A stretch of 32,589 nucleotides of DNA from Gammaproteobacteria bacterium. GTDB taxonomy: Bacteria > Pseudomonadota > Gammaproteobacteria > Pseudomonadales > Azotimanducaceae. This document shows positions 7,869-15,993 of this stretch, in pieces; position 1 is the first letter of the stretch, and the number at the start of each line of letters is the position of its first letter. Below the pieces are notes generated by a model, which worked only from the letters and a program-made list of their open reading frames with translations, was not told the origin of the DNA and ran no database searches. The stretch spans positions 1 through 32,589 of the forward strand of contig JAADHW010000392.1 of NCBI GenBank assembly GCA_013151695.1. The letters run 5' to 3'. Both the position numbers and the translations under genes were made by a program.

Positions 7869-9146
7869 CTATTCTGTCACATCTGCGTCTGCACTGTGCA
7901 CTAACACACGTTGCACCAGACTGTTTCTATCCACTCGATCTTGCACGCCAGTAGCCATGTGCTTTAGCGTTAGGAATTCTTCCTCTCGCTCTTGCTGACC
8001 AATGATCAGAGCCCAAGTTGCGTTACACCCATCCGCCCTTTTTAGCTGCTTCTTCAAATTGCCGCCACCCATGTGGACCCTTACCGCAATTTTCTGTGTT
8101 TCACGCAGCTGTTGCGCTATTTCACTCGCAAATGCCAAGTACTGCGGTTGCGTGTAACACAGATAAATATCTACAGCGGATTTTACAACATCGCCATGAA
8201 CGCTTTCATGCAACAAGACCACGCGATCTACACCCATACCAAAACCTGCTGCAGGCATCGCCTTACCGCCCAATTGCTGCACGAGACCATCGTAGCGTCC
8301 ACCACCACAGATTGTTCCTTGAGAACCAAGCGCATCGGTAATCCATTCAAATACCGTATGTGCATAATAATCCAAGCCTCGAACCAGATTCGGATTGACG
8401 ACATAACCCACGCCTAGCTCATCAAGCAGAGTGCGTAATGTATTGAAGTGAACGTGGCCAGCTTCATCAACAAAGTCTGTTAACCGTGGCGCCTGAGCCA
8501 GCAATACTTGCGTGGCCTCATTCTTGCTGTCCAAAATGCGTAACGGATTAGTCAGCAAACGGCGTTGACTGTCTTCATCTAACTGCTTCGCCAGCGGCGT
8601 AAGATACTCAACTAACGCTGCGCGATAGGCCGCACGCGCATCGCTCGAACCCAAAGTATTAATCTCGAGACGAACATGATTGGTCAGCCCAAGAACCTGC
8701 CAGCAGCGTGCAGCGATGGCGATTAATTCCGCATCAACATCAGGACCCGCAAAACCGAAAGCTTCCGCCCCAACCTGAGAAAACTGCCGGTAGCGACCAC
8801 GTTGGGGCTTTTCATAACGAAACATAGAGCCGGTGTAGAATACTCGTTGGGTTTGATTGTACAGGAGGCCATTTTCTTGCAGGGCTCGAACACAGCCTGC
8901 AGTACCCTCGGGGCGCAGGCTTAAACTATCGCCATCTCGATCGGCCAGGGTATACATTTCTTTTTCGACAATATCGGTAGATTCGCCAACACCGCGTGCA
9001 AACAGCTCAGTAAATTCCAGCAAGGGAAGCTGTACTTCCTCATAAGCAAATTGTCGCAACGTCGTGCATAAGCGATCTTCAACGTAACGCCAACGCCGTG
9101 CTTCCGCAGGCAGCACATCACGCATACCCCTGACCGCTTGTACCAT
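7869..9146 (-). CDS. hisS: Histidyl-tRNA synthetase
   Basis: HisRS is a class II synthetase charging tRNA-His, an alpha2 dimer in the cytoplasm. The 425 residues are full length (E. coli 424). Motif 1 lies near residues 45-65. Motif 2 is visible as FYTGSMFRYEKPQRGRYRQF. The two histidine-specific motifs LVRGLDYYAHTVFEW and GGGRYDGLV are intact, and the anticodon-binding domain occupies the last 100 residues. The ATG at 9146 gives MVQAVRGMRDVLP. It begins only 24 bases after the rodZ stop. In most gammaproteobacteria ispG stands between rodZ and hisS, and it is absent here. Confidence 0.98.
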   Translation of the reverse strand: MVQAVRGMRDVLPAEARRWRYVEDRLCTTLRQFAYEEVQLPLLEFTELFARGVGESTDIVEKEMYTLADRDGDSLSLRPEGTAGCVRALQENGLLYNQTQRVFYTGSMFRYEKPQRGRYRQFSQVGAEAFGFAGPDVDAELIAIAARCWQVLGLTNHVRLEINTLGSSDARAAYRAALVEYLTPLAKQLDEDSQRRLLTNPLRILDSKNEATQVLLAQAPRLTDFVDEAGHVHFNTLRTLLDELGVGYVVNPNLVRGLDYYAHTVFEWITDALGSQGTICGGGRYDGLVQQLGGKAMPAAGFGMGVDRVVLLHESVHGDVVKSAVDIYLCYTQPQYLAFASEIAQQLRETQKIAVRVHMGGGNLKKQLKRADGCNATWALIIGQQEREEEFLTLKHMATGVQDRVDRNSLVQRVLVHSADADVTE

Positions 9147-9170
9147 TAAACCATACCTAGAAAAGCGGGC

Positions 9171-10081
9171 TTACTGCCCGAGCACCAATTTCGCAACGTT
9201 GTTACGCGTGTGTGGCGTCAACGCCACAGTTTCATAATTAAATTGCAGAATTGCGCCTGGGGCATACCCTAACAAAACACGAAACGGACCTTGGCCGATA
9301 AACTCTACACTTTGGCCGGCCATACCCAGTTCACCACCAATGTTCGGCCATCTGAGTGTTTTATTTCCACCCAACAATCTTCGGTAAACTTTATTTTGAG
9401 ACGTTCCTGTCCATGTTGGGTTAGCCGGCGGACACCAGAAACAAGAGGTTCAGCGAGGTTTACCTGGGTTGTGTGAGCACTTGCTTGATCTGAAGATGAT
9501 GGTCCTATGGTTAGTGGGCCCGTGTTTGCATCACCAACGCTGGCCATTTGGAAAGCTTCGACTACCTCTATGTTTTCGCCCTTGCCAGCCTCATCTGCAA
9601 GCTCTTCGCCTTCTGTACGCCTTACATCAACCTCTACTTCGTTCTCTAACCCTGCCGGTAGCGTTTCAGTACTTTCAGCATCACTGCCGCTAAAAATTAT
9701 CAACGCGAGAACGAAAATAAGAATCCCAGCGAGCAGCCCAATACCAATCTTCAGATGCTCGTTTTTGAGGTGAAACAATTTTATCGGGCCCAGCGCATTT
9801 TCTACTTCAGGTTCAGCCTCACTGTCTTGAGCGTTGTCAAAGGTTAAAGCTGCAACAAGAGGGTCAGGGTCTAATTCAAGAAGCTTTGCGTACGCTCTAA
9901 CGTAACCACGAGTGAAAACATGTGCGGGTAATTTTTCACGATCCCCAATTTCGATGGCTTCGACAACGGCTACCGGAAGATTCAGAGCCTCCGCCACCTC
10001 ACGGCGTGTAACACCAATAGCTTCCCGTGCAGCTGCCAGAATACTTCCCGGCGCACTGGCGTCTACTTCTGCGGTTGACAT
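9171..10081 (-). CDS. rodZ: Cell-shape protein RodZ, interrupted by one frameshift
   Basis: RodZ links the MreB cytoskeleton to the cell-wall elongation machinery. A cytoplasmic helix-turn-helix domain (about residues 12-80), one transmembrane helix (about 112-130) and the periplasmic linker are in one frame, which ends at 9305. The conserved C-terminal RodZ domain continues in the next frame from about 9340 to 9171 (GELGMAGQSVEF, PFRVLLGYAPG, LTPHTRNNVAKLVLG). The junction lies at about 9330-9345, where DGRTLV should run into GELGMAG. One base appears to be missing (modulo 3). Both halves are well conserved, so a sequence error or a very recent mutation is likely. The ATG overlaps the end of pilF by 19 bases. 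Confidence 0.92.
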
Positions 10082-10863
10082 CTTGCCGCCTGTTCTGGAA
10101 ACAAGTTTTTCAACGCAAGACTGTAGCTGGCGAGATCATCAGCTTCTTCAGTGGCAGTACTGAGTTTCACACCCAGACACAGACCGCGCGCGCTAGGGTG
10201 TCGGCTGAAATTATTATAGCGCTCATAATAACGCTTGGCTTGGGTGAGTTGATCGACATCAAAGGCTATTTGTGCCAGCTCCAAGTTTGAGCGTAGTTGG
10301 CTTGAATTTAATTCTGTAGATCTATCGAAGGCTTTTTTTGCCTGGGGGATTTTGTCTACTTTGAGATAGGCTAAGCCTAAATTCTCATAGGCTTGGGAAC
10401 GTGCATGATAGCTGGTGTCATCGACCAATTTGATTAACGGTTTAACGGCATCTTCGTATCGACCACGAGAATACAAAAAACTCCCATAGTTGTTCAGCGC
10501 TTGTGCATTATGCGGATCAAATTTCAAGGCTCTCACATAATGCTGCTCGGCCAACGCATACTCTGCCATAGAATGAAACACTACCGCACTTAACACATGG
10601 CCCTCGACACTCTTTGCATCTATCTCCAGTGCTCGTTCTAGTACGGGACGCGCTCGTGCAAAATTGCGCTGTTCTAAGTATCCACGCGCTAAGTCAAGCT
10701 GTGCTTTCACCCTTCTTTCTTTCGATGCTGGGCCCGGCATACCGCCAGTCGTTTCGGTGATACAGCCACTTAGTACTAGGCACGTGACTAGTATCATCCA
10801 TGCCTGCAAAGACCATCGGCACCATGCCGAGCTTAATTTACTCAATCTACGAAGCTGATACAT
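10063..10863 (-). CDS. pilF: Type IV pilus biogenesis/stability lipoprotein PilF (PilW)
   Basis: This TPR pilotin lipoprotein is required for outer-membrane localisation and multimerisation of the PilQ secretin. An unusually long basic N-region precedes the hydrophobic core and lipobox LSGC (Cys34); an alternative start at Met23 would shorten this. About five TPR units follow (for example VLSAVVFHSMAEYALAEQHY, ALNNYGSFLYSRGRYEDA, ENLGLAYLKVDKIPQAKKAF), ending at residue 266. The position between rlmN and rodZ is the standard one. A pilY1 homologue elsewhere in the window supports the presence of type IV pili. Confidence 0.95.
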   Translation of the reverse strand: MYQLRRLSKLSSAWCRWSLQAWMILVTCLVLSGCITETTGGMPGPASKERRVKAQLDLARGYLEQRNFARARPVLERALEIDAKSVEGHVLSAVVFHSMAEYALAEQHYVRALKFDPHNAQALNNYGSFLYSRGRYEDAVKPLIKLVDDTSYHARSQAYENLGLAYLKVDKIPQAKKAFDRSTELNSSQLRSNLELAQIAFDVDQLTQAKRYYERYNNFSRHPSARGLCLGVKLSTATEEADDLASYSLALKNLFPEQAARCQPQK

Positions 10864-10881
10864 GGCAAGTCCTTGTCAACA

Positions 10882-12027
10882 TCATGTGTTTGAAACCATT
10901 TCATACAGACTATCTTGGCTAATATTTGCGGACTGTTCATCTGCAGACTTAACCCTCGCTAAGTACCGAGTTTTACGTTTGGTTCGATCTTGCACCTGAC
11001 CGACCAATTGACCACACGCAGCGTCAATATCAGCGCCGCGGGTGGTACGCAGCATGGTGGCATATCCTTGCTTCATGAGGTAGGTTTGGAAATTCCAAAT
11101 ATCCTTCTTAGCAGAACGTTCGTATCCTGAAGCTGGAAATGGGTTAAACGGAATGAGGTTGATCTTGCACCGCACATCGCGTAACAGATTAGCCAACGCA
11201 ACTGCGTGCTCATGCTGATCGTTTATGCCTGCGATCAATGTATATTCAATAACCAACTTGCGTTGTTTGCCTAGTTTATCCACATATTCACGGCAGGCAG
11301 CGAGAAGCTCTTTGATTGGATACTTTCGATTTAGAGGCACCAATTGATCGCGTAACTCATCAGTTGGTGCATGCAGAGATATCGCCAACGAGACATCTGT
11401 TACTTGCGCAAGTTTATAGATGGCGGGAACAACGCCTGCAGTGCTGATGGTTACCCGTCTTTTAGACAAACCAAAAGCGAGGTCTTCCATCATTATATTA
11501 CTGGCGGTGACCGCCGCATCGAAGTTGAGCAAAGGCTCGCCCATGCCCATAAACACAATATTAGTGACTCTCTCACCACGATCTGCGAGTTTGCGATTCG
11601 CCAGAATCAGTTGGCCAACAATGCTAGCAGAGCTAAGATTACCACTGAAGCCCTGCTTGCCAGTGGAACAAAAACTGCAATCTAGGATGCAGCCTATCTG
11701 CGAGGAAATGCATAGAGTGTTTCGCCCTTTGTCAGGAATAACTACCGATTCGACAAAGTTGTTACCGCCAACATTAAGTGCCCACTTGCAAGTACCATCT
11801 TTAGATTCCTTAAATGTCTCAACCTGGGGTAGATCAAAACAGGTATTTTGTTGCAGCCACTCACGCATGCTTTTGGGCAAATCGGTCATGGCGGCGAAAT
11901 CAGTTCGACCTTGGTGATAAACCCACTTCATGAGTTGACGCCCACGATATTTTTGTAACCCTTGTTGTTCAAACAAGGTCTCCATTTGGGGACGATCAAG
12001 GCCGTATAAGTTAACTAATTCGCTCAA
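10882..12027 (-). CDS. rlmN: 23S rRNA (adenine2503-C2)/tRNA (A37-C2) methyltransferase RlmN
   Basis: RlmN is a radical-SAM enzyme that methylates C2 of A2503 in 23S rRNA and A37 in some tRNAs. The 4Fe-4S cluster motif CILDCSFCSTG (CxxxCxxC) is intact. So is the SAM-binding GMGEPLLN, and the C-terminal cysteine that forms the methylene-RNA adduct is present in TRGADIDAACGQL. Length is 381 (E. coli 384). The start is TTG at 12027 (MSELVNLYGLD). A short 18-bp gap leads to pilF. As an iron-sulfur enzyme it needs a cluster-assembly system, which matters because the isc locus beside it is reduced. Confidence 0.98.
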   Translation of the reverse strand: MSELVNLYGLDRPQMETLFEQQGLQKYRGRQLMKWVYHQGRTDFAAMTDLPKSMREWLQQNTCFDLPQVETFKESKDGTCKWALNVGGNNFVESVVIPDKGRNTLCISSQIGCILDCSFCSTGKQGFSGNLSSASIVGQLILANRKLADRGERVTNIVFMGMGEPLLNFDAAVTASNIMMEDLAFGLSKRRVTISTAGVVPAIYKLAQVTDVSLAISLHAPTDELRDQLVPLNRKYPIKELLAACREYVDKLGKQRKLVIEYTLIAGINDQHEHAVALANLLRDVRCKINLIPFNPFPASGYERSAKKDIWNFQTYLMKQGYATMLRTTRGADIDAACGQLVGQVQDRTKRKTRYLARVKSADEQSANISQDSLYEMVSNT

Positions 12028-12045
12028 AATATATCCGTGATGAAG

Positions 12046-12471
12046 CTATCGGTTGTGAATTTCGTCGTCATTAAAGAAATACGCTATCTCGCGCGCCGCT
12101 GATTCTGGCGCATCCGAACCATGCACTGTGTTTGCATCGATAGAATGCGCGAAGTCTGCCCGAATAGTACCCGGTGCCGCCTCCGCTGGATTGGTCGCAC
12201 CCATGAGTCTTCGATTAGTCGCAATGGCATCTTCGCCTTCTAAAACTTGCACGACCACGGCGCCGGAACGCATGTAATCACAAAGGTCTTGATAGAACGG
12301 TTTGCCTTCATGTTCAGCGTAAAAACCCCCGGCTTGTTGTTCGGAAAGCCTCAACATTTTTGACGCAATAATCTGCAAACCGCTCTTTTCGAACCGAGAA
12401 TAGATTTCTCCAATCAGGTTTCTCGACACCGCATCTGGTTTTAGGATAGAAAGCGTACGCTGTACTGCCAT
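12046..12471 (-). CDS. ndk: Nucleoside diphosphate kinase
   Basis: Ndk transfers the gamma phosphate from ATP to NDPs through a phospho-histidine. The 141 residues from ATG 12471 begin [15 protein letters not shown], matching the family (E. coli 143). The active-site His is in [12 protein letters not shown]. The ATG at 12471 has GGAG 7 bases upstream; an ATG six codons upstream is in frame but has no such site. The gene lies between iscS and rlmN, where the rest of an isc operon would normally end. It appears to have its own promoter overlapping the iscS stop. Confidence 0.97.
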   Translation of the reverse strand: MAVQRTLSILKPDAVSRNLIGEIYSRFEKSGLQIIASKMLRLSEQQAGGFYAEHEGKPFYQDLCDYMRSGAVVVQVLEGEDAIATNRRLMGATNPAEAAPGTIRADFAHSIDANTVHGSDAPESAAREIAYFFNDDEIHNR

Positions 12472-12494
12472 TATTATCTCCGTAAGCAATCGCC

Positions 12495-12597
12495 AACTTA
12501 AGTTAAGCTCGCGCTATGTGGTTAATTTTAAAGGATTTCCCAGCCCTTATCTGGGATTCGTGGTGGCTGCTATAGCCACCAGCGGGCGCACATTATA
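12495..12597 (-). promoter_or_regulatory. Putative ndk promoter and structured 5' leader
   Basis: On the minus strand a perfect TATAAT (12592-12597) overlaps the iscS stop codon, followed by GC-rich sequence. A TTGCGC 16 bases upstream is a weak -35. The predicted leader of about 110 bases holds a hairpin GGTGGCT/AGCCACC (12562-12580), a second one TCCCAG/CTGGGA (12538-12556) and a palindrome AACTTAAGTT (12495-12504). Neither hairpin has a T-run, so they are not clear terminators of iscS. Confidence 0.45.
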
Positions 12598-13753
12598 CGC
12601 GTGCTTGAGGTCCGCGCAATCGGCTCACAACCTCACAAATTCGACCTGCAGCAATGTCAATGTCTTCAGTGGTGGTGAAACGCCCAAAACTAAAGCGCAA
12701 CGACGCATGGGCAACGGCCTGTGGCACACCAATCGCCTGTAACACATAAGACGGCTCGATCGACGCTGAGGTACAAGCAGAGCCACTAGAGACAGCTATT
12801 TGATCCAATGCTAGCAGTAGAGTTTCGCCATCAACACCACCAAACCCTAGATTCACTATAGAGGTTAAGTTGAAATCTGGGTGGCTGTTTACACAGATAT
12901 CAGGTAGCTGTAACACACGACGTAAAAACTGCGCACGCAACGATGAAAGATGAACCTGCTCTTCATGCATGTGTTGGTGAATAATGTCTGCCGCTTCACC
13001 CAGCCCAACAATTTGATGGGTGGCTAAGGTACCCGACCGCAAGCCCATCTCGTGCCCCCCACCGTGAATTAATGGCGTCATTTTCAACGGTGGTTCGCGA
13101 CGCACGTATAAAAAACCCATACCCTTAGGGCCGTAAATTTTATGTGCAGACACAGATAACAGGTCGATATTCATCGAGCTCACATCAATTTCGAGCTTGC
13201 CATAGCTTTGCGCGGCGTCCACATGATAGGGCACGCCTACTGTCTTACAAACTTGCCCAATCGCCTTGATATCATTGATGGTGCCAAGTTCGTTGTTAAC
13301 ATGCATGAGCGAAACCAGCAGTGTATCTGGGCGTATTTCCGCACTGACTTGGTCTACTTCAACGCGGCCATGGGCATCTGGTTGCAAATAGGTCACTTCG
13401 CAACCTACTGTTTCTAAGTAGGCACAGGTATCCAGTACGGCCTTATGCTCAACAGCACTAGTGATAATGTGGCGTCGTTCTGGATTGGATAGCGCCAGCC
13501 CCTTAATAGCCAGATTATCTGATTCTGTCGCTCCGGAGGTCCAAATTATCTCCCTAGGGTCAGCTTGTATCACCTGGGCTACTTGCACACGGGCGGCCTC
13601 AACGGCTTCTTCCGCTTGCCATCCATAGGAGTGGGAACGAGATGCTGGGTTACCAAAGTTACCGTGAACCATCAAGCAGCGGCCCATTTTTTGGGCTACA
13701 CGCGGGTCAACAGGTGTGGTGGCGGCATAATCTAAATAGATGGGATCAAGCAC
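12593..13753 (-). CDS. iscS: Cysteine desulfurase IscS, lacking the usual C-terminal tail
   Basis: IscS is a PLP enzyme that takes sulfur from cysteine as a persulfide for Fe-S clusters and tRNA thiolation. The PLP lysine is Lys205 ([12 protein letters not shown]), and His103 is the cofactor-stacking residue. The catalytic Cys327 sits in the long class-I loop [17 protein letters not shown]. The protein starts at GTG 13753 ([14 protein letters not shown], aligning with E. coli MKLPIYLDYSATTP) and has 386 residues instead of 404. It ends right after VVSRLR, so the tail corresponding to E. coli LSPLWEM...EWAHH is absent. No other frame downstream restores it. That tail contacts IscU in E. coli, and iscU itself is missing from the locus. 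Confidence 0.95.
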   Translation of the reverse strand: MLDPIYLDYAATTPVDPRVAQKMGRCLMVHGNFGNPASRSHSYGWQAEEAVEAARVQVAQVIQADPREIIWTSGATESDNLAIKGLALSNPERRHIITSAVEHKAVLDTCAYLETVGCEVTYLQPDAHGRVEVDQVSAEIRPDTLLVSLMHVNNELGTINDIKAIGQVCKTVGVPYHVDAAQSYGKLEIDVSSMNIDLLSVSAHKIYGPKGMGFLYVRREPPLKMTPLIHGGGHEMGLRSGTLATHQIVGLGEAADIIHQHMHEEQVHLSSLRAQFLRRVLQLPDICVNSHPDFNLTSIVNLGFGGVDGETLLLALDQIAVSSGSACTSASIEPSYVLQAIGVPQAVAHASLRFSFGRFTTTEDIDIAAGRICEVVSRLRGPQARV

Positions 13754-13765
13754 AATACCGAGCCG

Positions 13766-14248
13766 TTAAGAATCGATTGTTGTGGCTGCGATTCGTGCAG
13801 ACTCAATGCTTACCAACCGTTGCTGGCGCGCCGCCACACCACGAATACATTCTCGCTGCATCAAGTTAGCAAGACTGATACCTTGCAGAAAATCGTCAAT
13901 TTGGGAAGACAAATCCACCCACAAGTCATGGGTCAGGCACACGTGCCCTTCCTGGCAGTTAGCGCTGCCACTACATTTAGTGGCATCAACACCCTCACCG
14001 ACCGCACTCACTATGGCTGAGATACTGATGTCTGCCGTATCGCGACTGATCACATACCCACCACCGGGACCACGATGGCTCGCTAACAGTGCTGCTCGTT
14101 TCAATCGACCGACAATCTGCTCCAAATAGGAAGATGAAATACTCTGGCGATCGGCAATGTCTTGCACACTCACTGGACCCTCGTCACAGTGCAAGGCGAT
14201 ATCCAACATTGCGGTCACTGCGTAGCGGCCTCTAGTGGTCAAACGCAT
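13766..14248 (-). CDS. iscR: Rrf2-family Fe-S cluster-sensing regulator IscR
   Basis: IscR is a winged-helix regulator that, when carrying a 2Fe-2S cluster, represses the isc operon; in the apo form it controls other genes. The 160 residues include the DNA-binding domain (MRLTTRGRYAVTAMLDIALH) and recognition helix (SSSYLEQIVGRLKRA). All cluster ligands are at their E. coli positions: Cys92, Cys98, Cys104 and His107. The gene is 12 bases before iscS. A type-1 IscR site sits in its own promoter, indicating autorepression. Confidence 0.97.
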   Translation of the reverse strand: MRLTTRGRYAVTAMLDIALHCDEGPVSVQDIADRQSISSSYLEQIVGRLKRAALLASHRGPGGGYVISRDTADISISAIVSAVGEGVDATKCSGSANCQEGHVCLTHDLWVDLSSQIDDFLQGISLANLMQRECIRGVAARQQRLVSIESARIAATTIDS

Positions 14249-14314
14249 AAATGATTAAACCCACGAGCGATCAAGTACATGACAAATTGTAATTCGTGGC
14301 AACAAAGTTTAGCG

Positions 14315-14347
14315 AGTATGCAATACCCGACTAAATTGGTCCACTAT
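14315..14347 (-). promoter_or_regulatory. iscR promoter overlapped by a type-1 IscR operator
   Basis: Minus strand 14347-14323 matches my recollection of the 25-bp E. coli type-1 IscR consensus at 23 of 25 positions. It begins ATAGTGGACC and ends AGTCGGGTAT. The -35 TGGACC (14338-14343) is inside the site, with 17 bases to the -10 CATACT (14315-14320). Occupancy would therefore block RNA polymerase. The operator starts at the last base of the trmJ stop codon. Confidence 0.82.
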
Positions 14348-15105
14348 TATGGCGGCGGAGGTGACTGCGGGGGCGGGTTTGATTCAGAACCAATCGTCTT
14401 CCCGGCGATACCAAAGTGTTTGAATATACCCCGCAGGATTTGAATTTCAGTATCATCTAGCTGCTGACGAACAAACAATCGGCGCAGCCGGGTCATTAAC
14501 TTACCTGGGTTATCTACGTCCAAAAAGTCGATCTCAATGAGCACTTGCTGCAGATGATCCAACATTCCCTCAAGCTGCTCAGCGGTGGCCATTTTACGAT
14601 CCCAAGCTGGGACAGGATCGTCTTTCAAACTTGCTTGATAAATTTCGTAACACACCACCTGGACCGCCATAGCTAGGTTTAGGGATGGATACTGCGCGGC
14701 GGCAGGAATTTGCAGATGATAATGACAGCGTTGCAGCTCTTCATTGGTCAACCCGTTATCTTCACGCCCAAATAGGATGGCTATATTTGATTGTGCCGGT
14801 TGAGAAACAATTTGCTGGGCAATCTGCTTCGGTGAAGCGGTAGGCCACGGTATTCGGCGAGATCGTGTACTGGTGCCAACCACCCAGTGACAACCCGCAA
14901 TAGCGCTGGCCACGTCTGCAACCACATGTGTCGTGTCCAACACATCTAGAGCCCCTGCCGCCCGCCAATCTGCTTGAGGGTCCGGGTAGCGCTTCGGGTT
15001 TACCAGCCAAAGTTGGTTCAATCCCATATTCTTCATGGCACGAGCGGCACCGCCGATGTTGCCGGGATGGCTTGGCTCAACCAAAACTATTCGAACATTG
15101 CGCAA
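14347..15105 (-). CDS. trmJ: tRNA (cytidine/uridine-2'-O-)-methyltransferase TrmJ
   Basis: TrmJ is a SPOUT-class enzyme methylating the 2'-O of position 32 in certain tRNAs. The family signature VRIVLVEPSHPGNIGGAARA opens the protein. The knotted SAM site is seen as ILFGREDNGLTNEEL and SLNLAMAVQVVCYEIY. A C-terminal helical part includes LMTRLRRLFVRQQLDDTEIQ. The 252 residues end in a proline-rich tail, NPPPQSPPPP, directly before the stop. The start is TTG at 15105 with AGGA about 9 bases upstream. It is divergent from suhB and followed by iscR, as in E. coli. Confidence 0.95.
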   Translation of the reverse strand: MRNVRIVLVEPSHPGNIGGAARAMKNMGLNQLWLVNPKRYPDPQADWRAAGALDVLDTTHVVADVASAIAGCHWVVGTSTRSRRIPWPTASPKQIAQQIVSQPAQSNIAILFGREDNGLTNEELQRCHYHLQIPAAAQYPSLNLAMAVQVVCYEIYQASLKDDPVPAWDRKMATAEQLEGMLDHLQQVLIEIDFLDVDNPGKLMTRLRRLFVRQQLDDTEIQILRGIFKHFGIAGKTIGSESNPPPQSPPPP

Positions 15106-15197
15106 TTTAATATCCTAGAGAACCCATAATTAGTCAATTTAACGTTGATGAAGGCGTGATAACATACCAACAATTCGTTTAGGCAACACCCCACACT

Positions 15198-15970
15198 ATG
15201 CAACCAATGGCCAACATCGCACTGCGGGCTGCACGCAGAGCCGGTGATTTCATCGCCCAGTCTTTTGACCGCCCTGACGAACGCATAATTGAGACCAAGG
15301 CGCTTAACGATTTCGTCAGCGATGTAGACAAAGATGCAGAATCATCAGCACGATTGAAGCCGCCTACCGCGACCACACGATTCTAGCCGAAGAGTCTGGC
15401 GTTACAAACCGAGACAGTGAGTACACTTGGATTATTGACCCCCTGGATGGCACGCTCAATTTCATTCAGGGTATACCTCATTTTGCCGTATCTATTGGCG
15501 TACTCAAAGGCAAACACCTAGAACACGGGGTAATTTACGACCCCATTCGCCATGAAGAATTTGTCGCTAGCCGAGGTTATGGCGCACAGTTGAATGGCAA
15601 ACGCATTCGTGTGGGTAATCGCACAAAGTTAGACGAATGTGTTCTCGGTACAGGCATTCCACCTGGCAGTATAGCTCAACACTTAGACTCCTATATGCAG
15701 TCATTGCACCAGTTTACAGCACAATCCCGAGCTATTCGCCGAGCCGGGAGTGCTGCGCTGGACTTGGCTTATGTGGCAGCTGGGAGAACTGATGGCTTTT
15801 GGAATTTGGGATTAGGCAAATGGGACATCGCAGCAGGTATTGTACTGGTCAGAGAAGCTGGCGGTTTCATAGGCGACCTGGCAGGTGGTGAGAATTTTTG
15901 GGAAAGCGGCGACATCGTGGCCGCCAACCCTAGAGTATTCCGAGCAATGATCCAGACGTTAAAAGCATAG
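15198..15970 (+). CDS. suhB: Inositol-1-monophosphatase family protein SuhB, frameshifted
   Basis: SuhB is an inositol monophosphatase that also acts with Nus factors in rRNA transcription antitermination in E. coli. The first frame (15198-15386) carries MQPMANIALRAARRAGDFIA and NDFVSDVDKDAE. The remainder is in another frame from about 15341: TILAEESG, WIIDPLDGTLNFIQGIPHF with the metal-binding IDPLDGT motif, then RAGSAALDLAYVAAGRTDGF and KWDIAAGIVLVREAGG. The junction is near 15335-15345. Alignment with E. coli NVDKAAEAVIIDTI suggests about two residues are also missing there, so the lesion may be a 7-base rather than a 1-base deletion. If the sequence is right, the product is a 62-residue fragment. 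Confidence 0.9.
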
Positions 15971-15993
15971 GCGGAAAACCACAGAAATTGTAA

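Noticed and set aside
11420-11917. 165-codon plus-strand reading frame opposite rlmN
   Set aside because: rlmN on the minus strand is unmistakable over the whole interval; the antisense frame has no recognisable features and is a shadow of it.
12472-12600. Insertion-sequence or phage scar at the place of the missing isc genes
   Set aside because: No terminal inverted repeats of a transposon, target duplication or integrase fragment is visible; only short hairpins are present.
12560-12625. IscS tail missing because of another frameshift
   Set aside because: I translated the sequence after VVSRLR in the other two frames. Neither gives anything like the LSPLWEM...EWAHH tail, so the truncation is not repaired by a shift.
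15109-15137. TTGACT-17-GATATT resembling a strong trmJ promoter on the minus strand
   Set aside because: It would place the transcript start at or inside the trmJ TTG start codon. A leaderless TTG gene is improbable, so I did not list it, though a downstream start cannot be excluded.
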